Shown: one piece after another, positions 12,901 to 24,300 of the stretch
How the letters are laid out: the number at the start of each line of letters is the position of its first letter
How positions within the stretch are numbered: the first letter of the stretch is position 1
Assembly: GCF_905475465.1 (NCBI RefSeq)
Contig: NC_062238.1
Location: 8,846,501 to 8,910,500, forward strand
Direction: 5' to 3'
DNA: 64,000 nt
Source: Pieris napi
Taxonomy: Eukaryota > Arthropoda > Insecta > Lepidoptera > Pieridae
Program-made: the position numbers and the translations under genes
The notes under the pieces: generated by a model
Told to the model about the DNA's origin: nothing
The model's database searches: none
The model's input: only the letters and a program-made list of their open reading frames with translations

Positions 12901-15900
12901 CTATAGTGGACCTTTTTCTGGGTTTCTAGTATCCCTAGAAGCTCTATTATTAGGACCTTGAAGCAAATTTACAAAAAAGGTAGAAGTGGGTTTTTTGTCG
13001 GGACCGAATTTGGCATTCATTATCTTAACTCATATTGTGTTGCCACTCTCTTCAATAGTGAGGAACATGTATACTAACTTTTTTAGTATAGTAGTTTATT
13101 CTAAGAGTACATTGTCTTCACATATAATTATTTAACAAATGTAACAAAATATTGTAAACCAATTTTAAAAGAGTAAGTGTGAAGTTTCTTGCCCACTCTT
13201 TTCCACACGAAACTACCTTTTGGAAGGGGCAACTAGAATCTTCTTTGTATTTTTTTTTTGACGTTCAAAAGTGCCATTTTAGATGGTCTAATAGAAATAA
13301 ATGATTTGACTTTTGACTTTTTTTAGCTTCTTTGATAGCAGTAGTAGGAGTAGTTTGGTGAAGATTTCTTATAAGGATCCTGTAGCGTTTTTGGTATTTT
13401 CTATAAAAGTGTGTCTTAGTCCATGTTCTCGTATAACAGTTATTACCTTCTTGTATAATATCTCCAGGTTCACTGATAAAACTTTAAGTTGGTTTCTGCT
13501 AATAATCTTTTAAGAGAAATTAGATCTTGTCTCTTCTTGTCTTTTGCATCTCTCGTCCCATATTCCGGCTGATCTATCGGAAGTCCGCTAAAGCTATTTG
13601 TTGTTTTTATTAATTCGGGAGAATATGTGGAGGATGATTTTCTTTTTTTTTGGATGGCATAACATGGGAACTCTTTGCCAGTCTGTTGGTTTTGATATGT
13701 TTGAGCACTGGGTGACTATTCCTAAATCTGATTGCTGCTCCAGCTGAGAGGAGCTTTCTTTGGTATGGGTGTTTGGTATGTTGCTCATAGACATTCTCTT
13801 TGCCTGGCCTTGGTAAATAATCCTGGGTGAAAGGCCTGCTGCACTAGTTTCTTTTTGTTTCCATAATCATTCCTGTCTTTGTGATATGAGATATGTCTCC
13901 CAGATTAAAGACATTTTTTATTATTATTTTCATTTTAATAATATAATATAAATATTAAATATTACAGTGGTGTTTTTGTATATTGTGAATTATTTTGAGT
14001 TACTTAAATTAGAATAATAATGGCAATAATTGTTTTTAGAGTTTATCCCATCTTGGGTTAGTGCCTTTTCCATTCGTTTCAATATTGCCAGGTTTTGGTT
14101 TGGTGCAGCCACACTATCCGGCCACTTTCGCCGCGGAATGCCAATGCTTATTTTCGTAATGTTCATCGTTATGCTAGTTATTTTGTCTATATTTACTGGC
14201 TCGTGTACTTTCTCAGTTGAGAGATTCTACCATTAATTGTTTGTCGTAAGCTGTTTCAAATAATAAAACTAAATTCTTGGTATATTTCGGTTGAAAGTAG
14301 AACATCACGTTGTAACAGCAGATTTTATAGTTTTGCTTAGTAAATTTTATTTGAAATACTTTTACTATGGTTTACAGCTGAAAACAAACTTGGTACATAT
14401 TATTTATATTATGTTATGTCTCGGTGCAAAGTCCTCCAAAATGTATAAAATGATTATTTAAAACAACCTTGTATTACCACAGTAGGTATAGCTCTATTTA
14501 CGAAATACAATAATTAATAATCAATTTAAAACCACGCGATATACAAGTAATTAACAGACAATCCTAATCTACATATAATTAATATTTATCGCGGCGTTAG
14601 CGAGGTTCCTAACTCAAAGTTGAACACGTACAGGTATAAAACATTAATTGCAGTTTGTACGATATTTGTTGATACGGCTACCATTGTTTTAAGCGAAATA
14701 TCATCGCAAATGGACGTTTTATAATCAGACCGAATTTGTTCGTAATATAACATTGTCAAGACAAATGAAAGAAGATAATTGAATTATTTGAAAACTTTCG
14801 GATGGCAACACAGAATGTCATTGAATTTCTTAGGTTAGTATTGTCTTGATACTTCATGCAATTACTCATTTTTATTTCTATTATATATTTTTTCCGAATA
14901 ATCAACAGGTATAATAGCCTAAACTTTTTTTTATTGATTTTTTGGATTCTGATTTTGATTATTCCGAATGAAATTGTGTTTTACATATAATAAAATTAAA
15001 TATAGTTTTAGTTTTCCATGCAATGCTAGTCATTTTAAGTATCAATAGTAAATTTCATAGGAATACAGTTACTATCAATGTACAAATTAATGAAGTATAA
15101 TCAAGTATCAAGTAAGTTTAATCCACAAAATATATCAAACTTTTAGGGATACTACACTATTTTTTTATTAATTTTCCGCGCTTTTTCGTTATCTAGTGTT
15201 GCCACGACTTTATATGGGTATTGGATCATGTCTCTTGTTTTTTTTATTAGTTCTTCTGTAAGTATACAGGTTTTGCATCACTGTACAGGTATAAACGAAA
15301 GAAAACACCATACTTGCCGATATTTGAACGCAGAACCTTAAGGTGTATTGTCAAACGTGTAAGTCACTAATCTAACATCGATTTGATATGTTGCACTAAC
15401 CCCTTTGAGCTTCCATCCAATGGCGATTAAATTTTTACCAATTCTAGTTGGAGCTGTCGGAAGTTCAATCGGTAACACGAGTTTGCTGTACGATATATCC
15501 TCTTTAGTCTTCAAAAGCGCTAAGGAATACGCTAAATTTATGTAATTGTTGTTCGGGTGAACTTCTATTTTCTTTACGTGAACACTTAAAGCCTTTGAAT
15601 CTGTTTTGTCAACTGTTCCCATGACAACAAGCAGGTCCTTCGGTTGTTTACTGGAAATAGTTATATTTGTTACACTTTACACTTCGTGCTATCTAGATAT
15701 ATCTATAAACGAGATATATATATATATATATATATATTCGAGAATAGTTCAGACTATTATTATTTAAAATTTGAAAGATTACAATTAGATGTATTTTGAT
15801 TGTTTTTTTTTAAGTTTGAAATATTGTATTTTAGATGAGTGTACTGGAGACAACGTCTGTCGGGTCCTCTAGTTTATCTTAATAAATATAAATTACGCGT

Positions 15901-17460
15901 CACGTTGTTTGTCCGCTATGGACTCCTAAACTACTTAACCGATTTCAATCAAATTTGACTGACTTAAAATATGGGATACCTTACATAAATATATATAATA
16001 TATAATTCTACTGTACGTGTATATGTCAATGTACTTCTCTTAAACGGCTGGACCGATTTAAAGTATTTTTTTGTATGTATTTCGGTGGAGCCCTGTATGA
16101 TTTAGATTCACAAATCAGCCCGGCAGATGGCGTTGCAGTCGGTACTTTCATACTTTGTTTAATATCCTAATCGCTTGAAATATAATGCAGGACAACGTCT
16201 GTCGGGTACGCTAGTATTATTATAAATATTTACTTTAATACTATTGGTAAAAATTCTTACACCACTAAAATGCTACATTATCCCTGATTTAGGCATATTT
16301 CCAATTATGGCTAAACCGCTCGAAGCCGGCCACTTGTTGATAATTGTTGATAATAAAGATAGACTTCGCTTTTCTTCTATAATAATACTTTCTTATCGAA
16401 TGTATTTTAATCAAGAAGAGTGCAATAAGAAATGTTTTTTTTATTTTTTCGTTATATTATTAGAGTAAATATAGTAAATGTGTCTCTGCGTACAACTTAG
16501 CAAATAGAAAATAATTTAAAAGCATGCCTAATAAAGGCATAAAGTGGAGATATACAGACCAATATAACTATTGCTTAGCTTAGCTTATTTAATTATGTTA
16601 CAAATACATACTCATAAACATATTGCGGAGATGTCAAAACCCAATTGCCACGTAATATTGTACCGCTACAAATGTGATTGGCAGCCTCTCGGATAGACAC
16701 TACATATGGAACCTTTTCCCTTGAAACATCTTTGGCCTCCACTAAAAACATTAACAAGAAATTTCAAACATCACGATTGTTTACAAATAACGATATTTAA
16801 ATAATTTAATTAGATCGTATCCAGGGATGTGTGGACATGGTTTCTGACAATTTAATATCAAAAAATACTAAACACCCGTTTTGCATTTATTCCTATTAAA
16901 ATTATATCACCATTTAGCATATAAAATAAATCTTTGGCGCTACAAACTTTATAGGTCTGGGCCTTTGATTTATGTATTTGTTTTTTGATTATTTGTCGAT
17001 CTAATAGGCAAGTAGGTAATCAGCCACCTTTACACGCCGTCAACTTTTTGGGTCTAGGGCAAGCCGGTTTCCTCCCGATGTTTTCGTTCACCGTTCGAGC
17101 GAATGTTAATGCGTTCAATGTACTTAGAAAGAAAGCCCATTGGTGCACAGCCGGGAATCGAACCTACAACGTCAGGGATGAGAGTCGCAAGCTGAAAACA
17201 GTAGGCCAACACTGCTGCTGCATATAAAGACTATAATATTTTCTGATAATTTTTCATCTACCTGATTCTAAAACGAATTGACATCTTTAATAAACTGAAC
17301 ATGTTTTCACGTCGTCCAAGGAATGATATAATTAAAAAAGTGTATTTTATTCTAGAAGTTACATAATGATAAGTTTAATTAAAATTATCTTACCCAATAT
17401 GGCTGCCAGCAAAGCAATAAATAGCACCGACGACTTCAACATTGTAAAACCAAACACCAT
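9978..17460 (-). CDS. Gene B: secreted serine protease homolog, catalytically dead, 5 exons
   Basis: Predicted exons: 17460-17394, 16741-16612, 15650-15401, 10760-10635, 10130-9978. They total 726 bp (241 aa plus TGA stop) with the same phases as gene A. Exon 1 is a signal peptide. The three catalytic positions are Gln (WVLTSPQY), Ser (SLALLKT) and Ile (SDIGGP). Exon 4 is the short type (42 codons) without the two added cysteines seen in A and D. Intron 3 is about 4.6 kb because a Jockey-type LINE and a LINE tail are inserted in it. Intron 2 holds Helitron-like ends, and intron 1 a full SINE. An AATAAA lies just past the stop (near 9,972). The frame is fully open, but whether such a loaded gene is expressed cannot be told. 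Confidence 0.75.
11706..12194 (-). pseudogene. Jockey-type endonuclease domain fragment
   Basis: This 162-codon open stretch matches the middle and end of an apurinic-type endonuclease domain of Jockey elements. It shows IYCPPNH near the start, the metal-binding GGDWNAKH motif, and a block around TDHNRLPDVLDFFIT. The normal terminal SDH reads SNH, so a catalytic residue is altered. It is an isolated remnant inside the LINE and not a host gene. Confidence 0.75.
13070..13322 (+). mobile_element. 3' tail of a Daphne-like LINE nested in the Jockey relic
   Basis: The plus strand reads gtgtgaagtttcttgccc, then ctaccttttggaagg, then ttgacgttcaaaagtgcc, and ends aaataaatgatttgacttttgac. This ending with (TTTGAC)-like repeats is the usual 3' end of a very common lepidopteran LINE. 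It interrupts the gag remnants of the minus-strand Jockey element, so it is the younger insertion. The left boundary is uncertain. Confidence 0.5.
15715..15738. repeat. (AT)n microsatellite in intron 2 of gene B
   Basis: A run of alternating a and t follows atatctataaacgagat. A shorter version is at the same place in gene G (33,718-33,738), so the tract length changed after duplication. Confidence 0.85.
15840..16214 (+). mobile_element. Nested Helitron-like ends in intron 2 of gene B
   Basis: Two copies of acaacgtctgtcgggt end in CTAG: the first at 15,869-15,872, the second at 16,211-16,214. Between them is sequence starting tcttaataaata with acgcgtcacgttgtttgtccgc. This matches, from memory, a widespread lepidopteran non-autonomous Helitron with a CTAG 3' end. 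The same pair is in gene G (33,840-34,211) and absent from A and D. Confidence 0.5.
16933..17218 (-). mobile_element. Full-length Metulj-like SINE in intron 1 of gene B
   Basis: On the minus strand it starts gcagcagtgttggcctac, contains a B-box-like GTTCGATTCCC, continues ggctgtgcaccaatgggc, and ends ctacaa/gtttgtagcgcca. The order matches the tRNA-derived SINE family common in butterflies. It is the most complete of four orthologous copies; A, D and G keep shorter pieces. Confidence 0.65.
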
Positions 17461-17485
17461 TGTACGTATAGTACGAATGTTTTCA

Positions 17486-17494
17486 GCTTTTATA
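17486..17494 (-). promoter_or_regulatory. TATA box of gene B (TATAAAAGC)
   Basis: A consensus TATAAAAG on the minus strand lies 34 nt upstream of the outer ATG and 52 nt upstream of the inner ATG. Spacing and flanking bases are the same in genes D and G. The region above it (17,495-19,004) is duplicated upstream flank with no convincing gene. Confidence 0.6.
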
Positions 17495-19470
17495 ACAATA
17501 AAAAATATAAAAAAGAGGTTCAAATAATTACTATTTTAATTAAACAAAGGCAGGTAAAGTTGTATATAGATAATGTTCAAATAATAATAAACTTATTTAA
17601 TTTTTAATACTTTACTTGTTTATTTTATTTTTCATCCTCATGTTTGACTCTTTCTGTCAAATTGGGTCTGCGCTATGATGGAAAGAGACATGGATAATTT
17701 AGTTAAAACCGGGCAATTAACGTAAATAGGGGGTTATGTTATTGATCAGCATATATTGCAACGCTACTGGCGTGTAAAATTTACATTCCATTTTATATTA
17801 TTAGTAATCGAGACCAAGAATGAAGTAAGAAAGAGAGGGGAAGAGAAGAGGCGACGCGCTTGATGTCGTGTTTCAGGAGGTATTTCGTACTGTAATTGAC
17901 TTCCGTATTACGCTAAAATCATTTAAAATAATGATTAAACTTCGAATGCTTGTTACCAAACAAAATTATCGCAAACACGACACCGATCTTTTGTGTAACA
18001 TTTTCACACTCCGTACCTTGAATTTAACACGCTGCCATAAGACACGTGGATAGACTGATGAATTACCTATATAAAGATTTATCTATATAATATATGTATT
18101 TTTAAATAAATATGATATAAGTTAGTGTTATACGACTTTATGTAACCATCGAAACAATAGACGAAGATATTTATAGAAGTTAATTATTTTAATGTTAAGT
18201 ATATTCGAAAAAAAACAGTAGATATGAAAAATTGAAGTCGTTTAAAAGGAATTTATTTGAAGCATATGAGTGATTACGTCATTTCTACATATATATATAT
18301 TCGTAAATATTCCTTACTATCGTTAACTACATTTACTAAATAACATGCTCGACTGTAGATCATGATCCTGGATACGATTACAGAATGGATCTGAAAAGAA
18401 ACTCCAATTATCTATCCAGCAAAAATTTTAACGTGTCGGATATAATCGTAATCTAAGGGTCAACTTGTTCGCATACAGTATTATTATTAAAACGGTATCA
18501 CAAAATTAGTCAAAGTCAAGATATACCTGGATAATGTGGAGAATAAGGATTTTAATTGCAAACATCACAAAATTACAAGTTCTATAAAAGTTTACAAGTA
18601 GAAAAACGTTTGTTTGTGATATGCACAGAAAAGTCAGATATTTTTATGGCAGCGCGTAAAACCTTGGCCTCAGATTTCGATATTAGTTTCTTGATGAATT
18701 CAGTCTGAATTTATGCCTGATTTTCAGATCAACGGCCGGTTTTCTCACGACGCTTTCCCTCATCCAACGAGCATCAATTAAAATATAAAAAATGCAGTGG
18801 CGAGTTAAGTTCGCTGGTGTTTGTTGTATATGTTAAATGAAATACTTTGTTTGAAGGTGGGTAACAACCAATTTAAAATATGGGCTCATGTCGCTAACAA
18901 AAGGTAACATGGTTTATCTGAGGGTTTATAAATCTAAGTGACACACAATACAAGTGCAGTCGACGTTCTTGGACATCATCGGAAACGAGAAGTTTAAATT
19001 GCAATTTATGACTGTGTTTTTTTTAACCATACTAAAGGGCTCGTTTTGGCTTCAAGTGTATGATTGCCTACATTTTGTTTACGCTTCTACTTATTTACTA
19101 AAATATATATATGTAACTTAACTAATGTTAGGTTACATAACTCTATAAAGAAAATAATCTCTGATGCAAAAATAACCTGCTGCTGCTAATGAATAACTGT
19201 ACTATTATAATAATTCTGATTTTGTTTTTACAGGATCTTTAGCCTCTTCATTCCTCCTTGATCCACCTTTTTTTTCAAAATGCACATATCAGTATAAAAT
19301 ATAAAAAAATCTACATAATAATAATAAATCACTAACGAATAATTTGCGTAAATAACAAATGGTAGATGTATTTATTATTCAAGGTTTCGTCGTCAAATAA
19401 TGAAAAAAAAAACAAATGATGCTAATTTTAATTGTTTTATTGAATAAAATTATACATAATTTTGTATATC

Positions 19471-20215
19471 TTAATAATTGTCCTTTAACATTTCATTAAT
19501 CCATGGTAATCCCTCGTAAACTCTTGCACATAATCCCGAGCGTTTTGATTCAGAAGGCTCGAACATTATTAGGATGACTCCCACAATAGTGTCCTCTTTA
19601 ACTAGTGGCCCTCCGATGTCACTCTATATAAAAAAATATGTTAAATACGCATAAAATAAATAAAAGCAAAAAACGGATAAGATTGACTATTTTATATGAA
19701 CCCAATAATCCTAAGTACGTTACCACGTTCTTTGAACAAGACCTTTGTCACATTTGGACATCTATCTGTCGTCAAGGAAGATGTCTATTAAGATTACTCT
19801 CATAAACTATTTCGTCATCATGTAGAGAAAAATCAGAATCAAGACTAAATGCTAAGTGTGTATGTACTCAGTGTGTATATTTCAGTATATTTGAATTATC
19901 GACTCAATCTGAGGATTATTTATTTTTAAGTCGTATAACTATTTTCTTTGGTTAAATAATTTTTATACGGAAAATCCAGCGACTATGGGATATTTTGTAT
20001 TCTAACTAGCTCGAAAAAATTTACTGTGAATTTCCCATTCTACTGCTTTAAATGTTGAGTGTGTACTGTGTAATCAAAGGGCCACTTACGAAAAATTCTT
20101 CATCTGTATCAAATCCTTTGTTATCCTTAATGGCTAAAGCAGACTTATCAGGCGAATATTTATTACTTAGAGATGTTACATTTTTCACTTGTAAATTATT
20201 TGTTGGATTTTTATC
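19471..20215 (-). pseudogene. Copy C: isolated exon 4-exon 5 pair of a protease homolog
   Basis: Exon 4 (20215-20090, 42 codons, short type, starting DKNPTNNLQVK) has a TTTTTCAG acceptor and a GTAAGTGG donor. Exon 5 (19623-19471, 50 codons plus TAA) begins SDIGGPLVKED and ends MLKDNY. Both are open and in phase, but exons 1-3 are absent. It lies about 1.2 kb downstream of gene D on the same strand. It is either a truncated pseudogene or an alternative 3' terminal cassette for gene D: exon 3 of D ends in phase 0 and this exon 4 starts in phase 0. The exon-5 acceptor (TATATAG) has a weak pyrimidine tract. Confidence 0.65.
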
Positions 20216-21371
20216 CTGAAAAATTATTTTTATTTTATTTATTTTACTATACTTAATAACATAAATATAACGACTAAAATCTTTGACGCTATCAGCATAT
20301 CGATATATTTTCGGAATGACAAACGGTTGTTCTTTCAATAAATAACAAGGAGCGTTTTTTTTAAGATTATTTTAAGTTACTTAAATTAGATGAATAATGG
20401 CAATAATTGTTTTAAGAGTTGATCCCATCTTGGGAAAGTGCCTTTTCCATTCGTTTCAATATTGTCAGGTTTTGGTTTGGTGCAGCCACACTATCTGCCC
20501 GCGTTACGAACGACAAAATCTGCCCACCTTCGCCGCGGTCTGCCAACGCTTCTTTTCGTAATATCCATCGTTATGCTGCACATATTCTATAACGTTCTAT
20601 GGTATTTTTATAAGTAACATTTTGCAGTTTGTCATATTTTGTCATAGTTTGGTTATATTCACGTTGAAACTGACTTGTGTACTTGCTTAGTTGAGAGATT
20701 CTATCATTAATTATTGTTAGTCGTCAATAAAATTACATCAGCGAAAGTCAAAACTATTCGATGTGCAAGTAATTAGAAAATCCTTATCTAAAAATATAAA
20801 TATAAAGTTATCAGATACATCCATATTAATCAGGTCATAAAATGCTTTTGCACGCATTGTGTGGATACGTTTCTGTATCATGTTCGAGTTAACTATAAAC
20901 TTTTTGTTTTCTTTTATATTATTTTATATGTAGAGGAAATACGACGTTTTGTTTAAAATTTCATGATGTGGATAAAAAAGAAACAGCGATATGGCGTTTT
21001 GTTTAAATTTATACATACCATTTACCTACATGTGGAATTATGCCGATTTTGAATGAAATTATGTAATTGATGCAGCTTTTACTACAGGTAATGAGGCGTT
21101 TTGTCTCAAACTGTTGCCGATTCTAGTTGTAATTTTGCCTTGGCTTGATGATTCCATCAAAAAAATGGGTTAGGTAAAAAATGGAAAAAAGGCCTTTTGA
21201 AAAGTCACTCCTCATTTGAGCTTGCATACAACATTAATTTTTGCTTTTTCGCAGGATAAAAGTAGCAATACTCAGAAATGTGTAAGATCCGTCGTCAAAT
21301 AAAGAAAAAAAATATAAGATGCTTTTTGTAATTTTAATTGTATTGATGAACAAAAATTATACATTTTTATT

Positions 21372-24300
21372 TCAATAATTGTCCTTTAACATTTTATTAA
21401 TCCATTGTAATCCATCGTAAACTCTTGCACATAATCCCGAAGGTTTTGTTGGAGGCTCGAACATTATTTGGATGACTCCCACAATTTTATTGTCCTTGTT
21501 AACTAGTGGCCCTCCGATGTCACTCTAAAAGAAAATATTATTTTAGAAACGCAGTACACATAAGCAAAAACAGATAAAATTTACTATTTTATATGAACCC
21601 AATAATTCTAAGAACGTTGTTTAACAGGTTTTACAACGTTCTTGGAACATTTTAACACATCACCTTTGTCATATTTGGACACCTTGGTTGCTAATAGATA
21701 ACTCTAATAACTTATTACGGTATCATGTAGAGAAAAATTCAGAGTAAGACTAAATCATAAGTGTGACTAGTCTTTGTCAAATTCAATATATTTGCTATAC
21801 ACGGGAAATCCTCTTAATCTCGACTCAATCTGAGGATTATGGCGTATATTTATTTTTTTAAGTCCTGTTACTATATTGTTTGATTAAATAATCAAACAAC
21901 AAATCCAGCGACTATGGAAATTGAATTCAGCGCATTTTAATTGGCTGGAAAAAATTGCTGTGAAAGTCCCGTCCCATTTGTTTAAATGTTGAATGTATAC
22001 TCAAAGGGCTACTTACGAAGTATTCTTCATCGGTATCAAATCCTTTGTTATTCTTAATGGGTAAAGTAGACTTATGAGGCGCATATTGAAGACATGTATA
22101 GTTGTCACATACGTAATTATCTAAAGATGTTACAATTTTCACTTGCAAATTATTTGTTGGTTTTTTATCCTGAAAAATAAAAAAAATTATATTAATTTTA
22201 CTAGTATGAAGTGGTTGTTTTTATACAATAAATAACAATAAACTTTTTATTTCTTGTTAATGTTACAGTAAATAAATAATAATATAATAAGTATAAGTAA
22301 TAAATGTTACAGTGGTATTTTTGTATATTGTGGATTATTTTAAGTTACTTAAATTAGATTAATAATGGCAAAAATTGTTTTTAGAGTTTATCCTATTTTG
22401 GGTAAGTGCCTTATCCATTCGTTTCAATATTTCCTGGTTTTAGTTTGGTGCAGCCACACTATATGCCCGCGTCATCAACGAGATCATCCGGCCACCTTCG
22501 CCGCGATCTGCCAAAGCTTCTTTTCGTAAGGTCCAACGTTTTGCTGCTCATATTATTACGAGTATATCGACGGCTCCGGAGAACAAAATGATAGCCGCTA
22601 TTATCATAGTTTTATTATTATTGCAAATTTGAGATCCTGAGGTGCTAATACATTTTACCATTTTTTTTCAGATTTTTCTTTTGTTTATTTAAAAAGTTAG
22701 AAAAAGATATTATTTTATTCAACGATTTTTTTGGATGTAACAACATACGATAACATTGCTTTAGCAAAATATTTTTCATAATTACGCACAATATCAGCTT
22801 TTATCTTAATATTCTAGTAAATAATACCTACCGCGTCTATGACAAACGCACTTATGTGAAGAAAATATGAAGAAAAATTTACATTGAGCCAGAGAGAAGA
22901 CATTATGCAGCAGTATTATAAATTAGGAGATCATGAGCGGCAATGGCAACAGTTGAGAAGGTCAAAAGAATCAAGTTAGATCGAAATAATAATCGCACCC
23001 AAACAGTCAAATACTATTTTGATTTACATAAAGAGAAAGTTCAAGTATGTAGGACCTTTTTTGCAAGCACTTTGTGTATCAAATCAGACAGTTCATACGG
23101 TACTGACTGGTCATGGCCAGAGTGAGGGCGATTCGATGCATTCTACTATACGTAGAACGTAAGCTGAAAAACCAAGTTGTGTATACTCCAGATCAAATGT
23201 ACGCAATAATTACCCTGTGCCATAGTAAATGGCGAGAAATACATTATTAAAGAAATGTTACAAAGTGACTTCTACGACATAATAATAATTTTATTCATCA
23301 GACAAATACAGTCCATTGATTGATTAGGGAGTTAGTAGCAATAGTTTCTTAAGATTAGATTATCAAAAGAATTATTCGAGGACAAACACTGGGGTAAAGA
23401 TGATGGAGGTAAGAAAATAAAGTGGTCTAAAATAATGGAAATCAATGTAACCAGTTCAGAACCATTCATCTTGCTGTTTAAATATGATTTTGACGCTGAG
23501 TATTCTAAGCTCAACGTGGAACGCCAACAGAGATCCAAACGGGGTGACACAGACATGCTTCCAATACACCCAATATTTAATGACAGTCCTGAATTAAAAA
23601 TTGTATACACGGAGACTCTGCCAATACGTAAAGCCCTACATTCTGATCTCATAAGTCTTTGTAAAACAAATGACATACCAAGCTACTATCATGGTTTCTA
23701 TGAATCTCTTAAATTTAATGATGAGGCAGAAGCACCAACTGATAACTGTGCTGATGAAGACTAATTTTTTTAAATATTGAGCAACTAATAAGAAGACTTT
23801 TTTTAAATTATAATATACTTTTGGATAGAAATTATTTAGATTTCGTTTATATTTTATTTGGAATATTAGGTTTTGTGATTTTGAATGTTTACTCGAAGAT
23901 GCCACTTAATTATGAAGATTTGAGTATGGAGATAGATAGATTGATTATAGACTGATTTATTTGAGAGTGACTTTATGTTATGTTTGTTTGGTTATGTTTT
24001 GTTTTCTTGAAAAGTATTATTTTTGTCATCATCTTTGTTGGCTTTAAATGTTGGTCCCAAAATAAATAACAGTTGATTATAATTAAGTAGTTTATTTTAA
24101 ATACGTCTAATTTACTCATATCGTAAATTCATTATGTGAATAATAACGCGAATAAGATGATAATATTAGATTATCGACATTGCTGGAGAGTTCCTATATC
24201 GTAGAATAACATGACAGGACTATATTATAATATTCGTATGAATGAAGTTTAATTGAGAATAAAATGATAAGTGCATGTTAGCAACACATGTTATTGTTTA

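Larger units (their letters stand above)
10898..13940 (-). mobile_element. Decayed Jockey-clade LINE in intron 3 of gene B
   Basis: On the minus strand, from 5' to 3', there are gag zinc-knuckle remnants (12,960-12,700; pieces such as HPANYKGC-like and CQRCH), an endonuclease domain (12,194-11,706 with GGDWNAKHSHWG and a C-terminal SNHVPV in place of SDH), a reverse-transcriptase core piece FADDTAVLA near 11,690, and a thumb region with NCPWFIK...IHEHK near 11,200. A poly(A) tail lies at 10,898-10,908. Most of the reverse-transcriptase core between the endonuclease and FADD is deleted, and frames are broken. It is dead. Gene G keeps only the last part of the same insertion (about 31,815-31,975). 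Confidence 0.8.
6141..19004. repeat. Segmental duplication unit 2 (gene B)
   Basis: This is the longest unit. It opens with the unit-start sequence (6,141 on), continues through a SINE-like relic, then jumps at about 6,815 from downstream flank directly into intron-3 sequence (gagatcatccggccacct), so exons 5 and 4 of an extra copy were deleted. After the inverted arm it resumes with other intron-like sequence (8,082-9,330, no gene seen), and then gene B follows. Confidence 0.65.
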
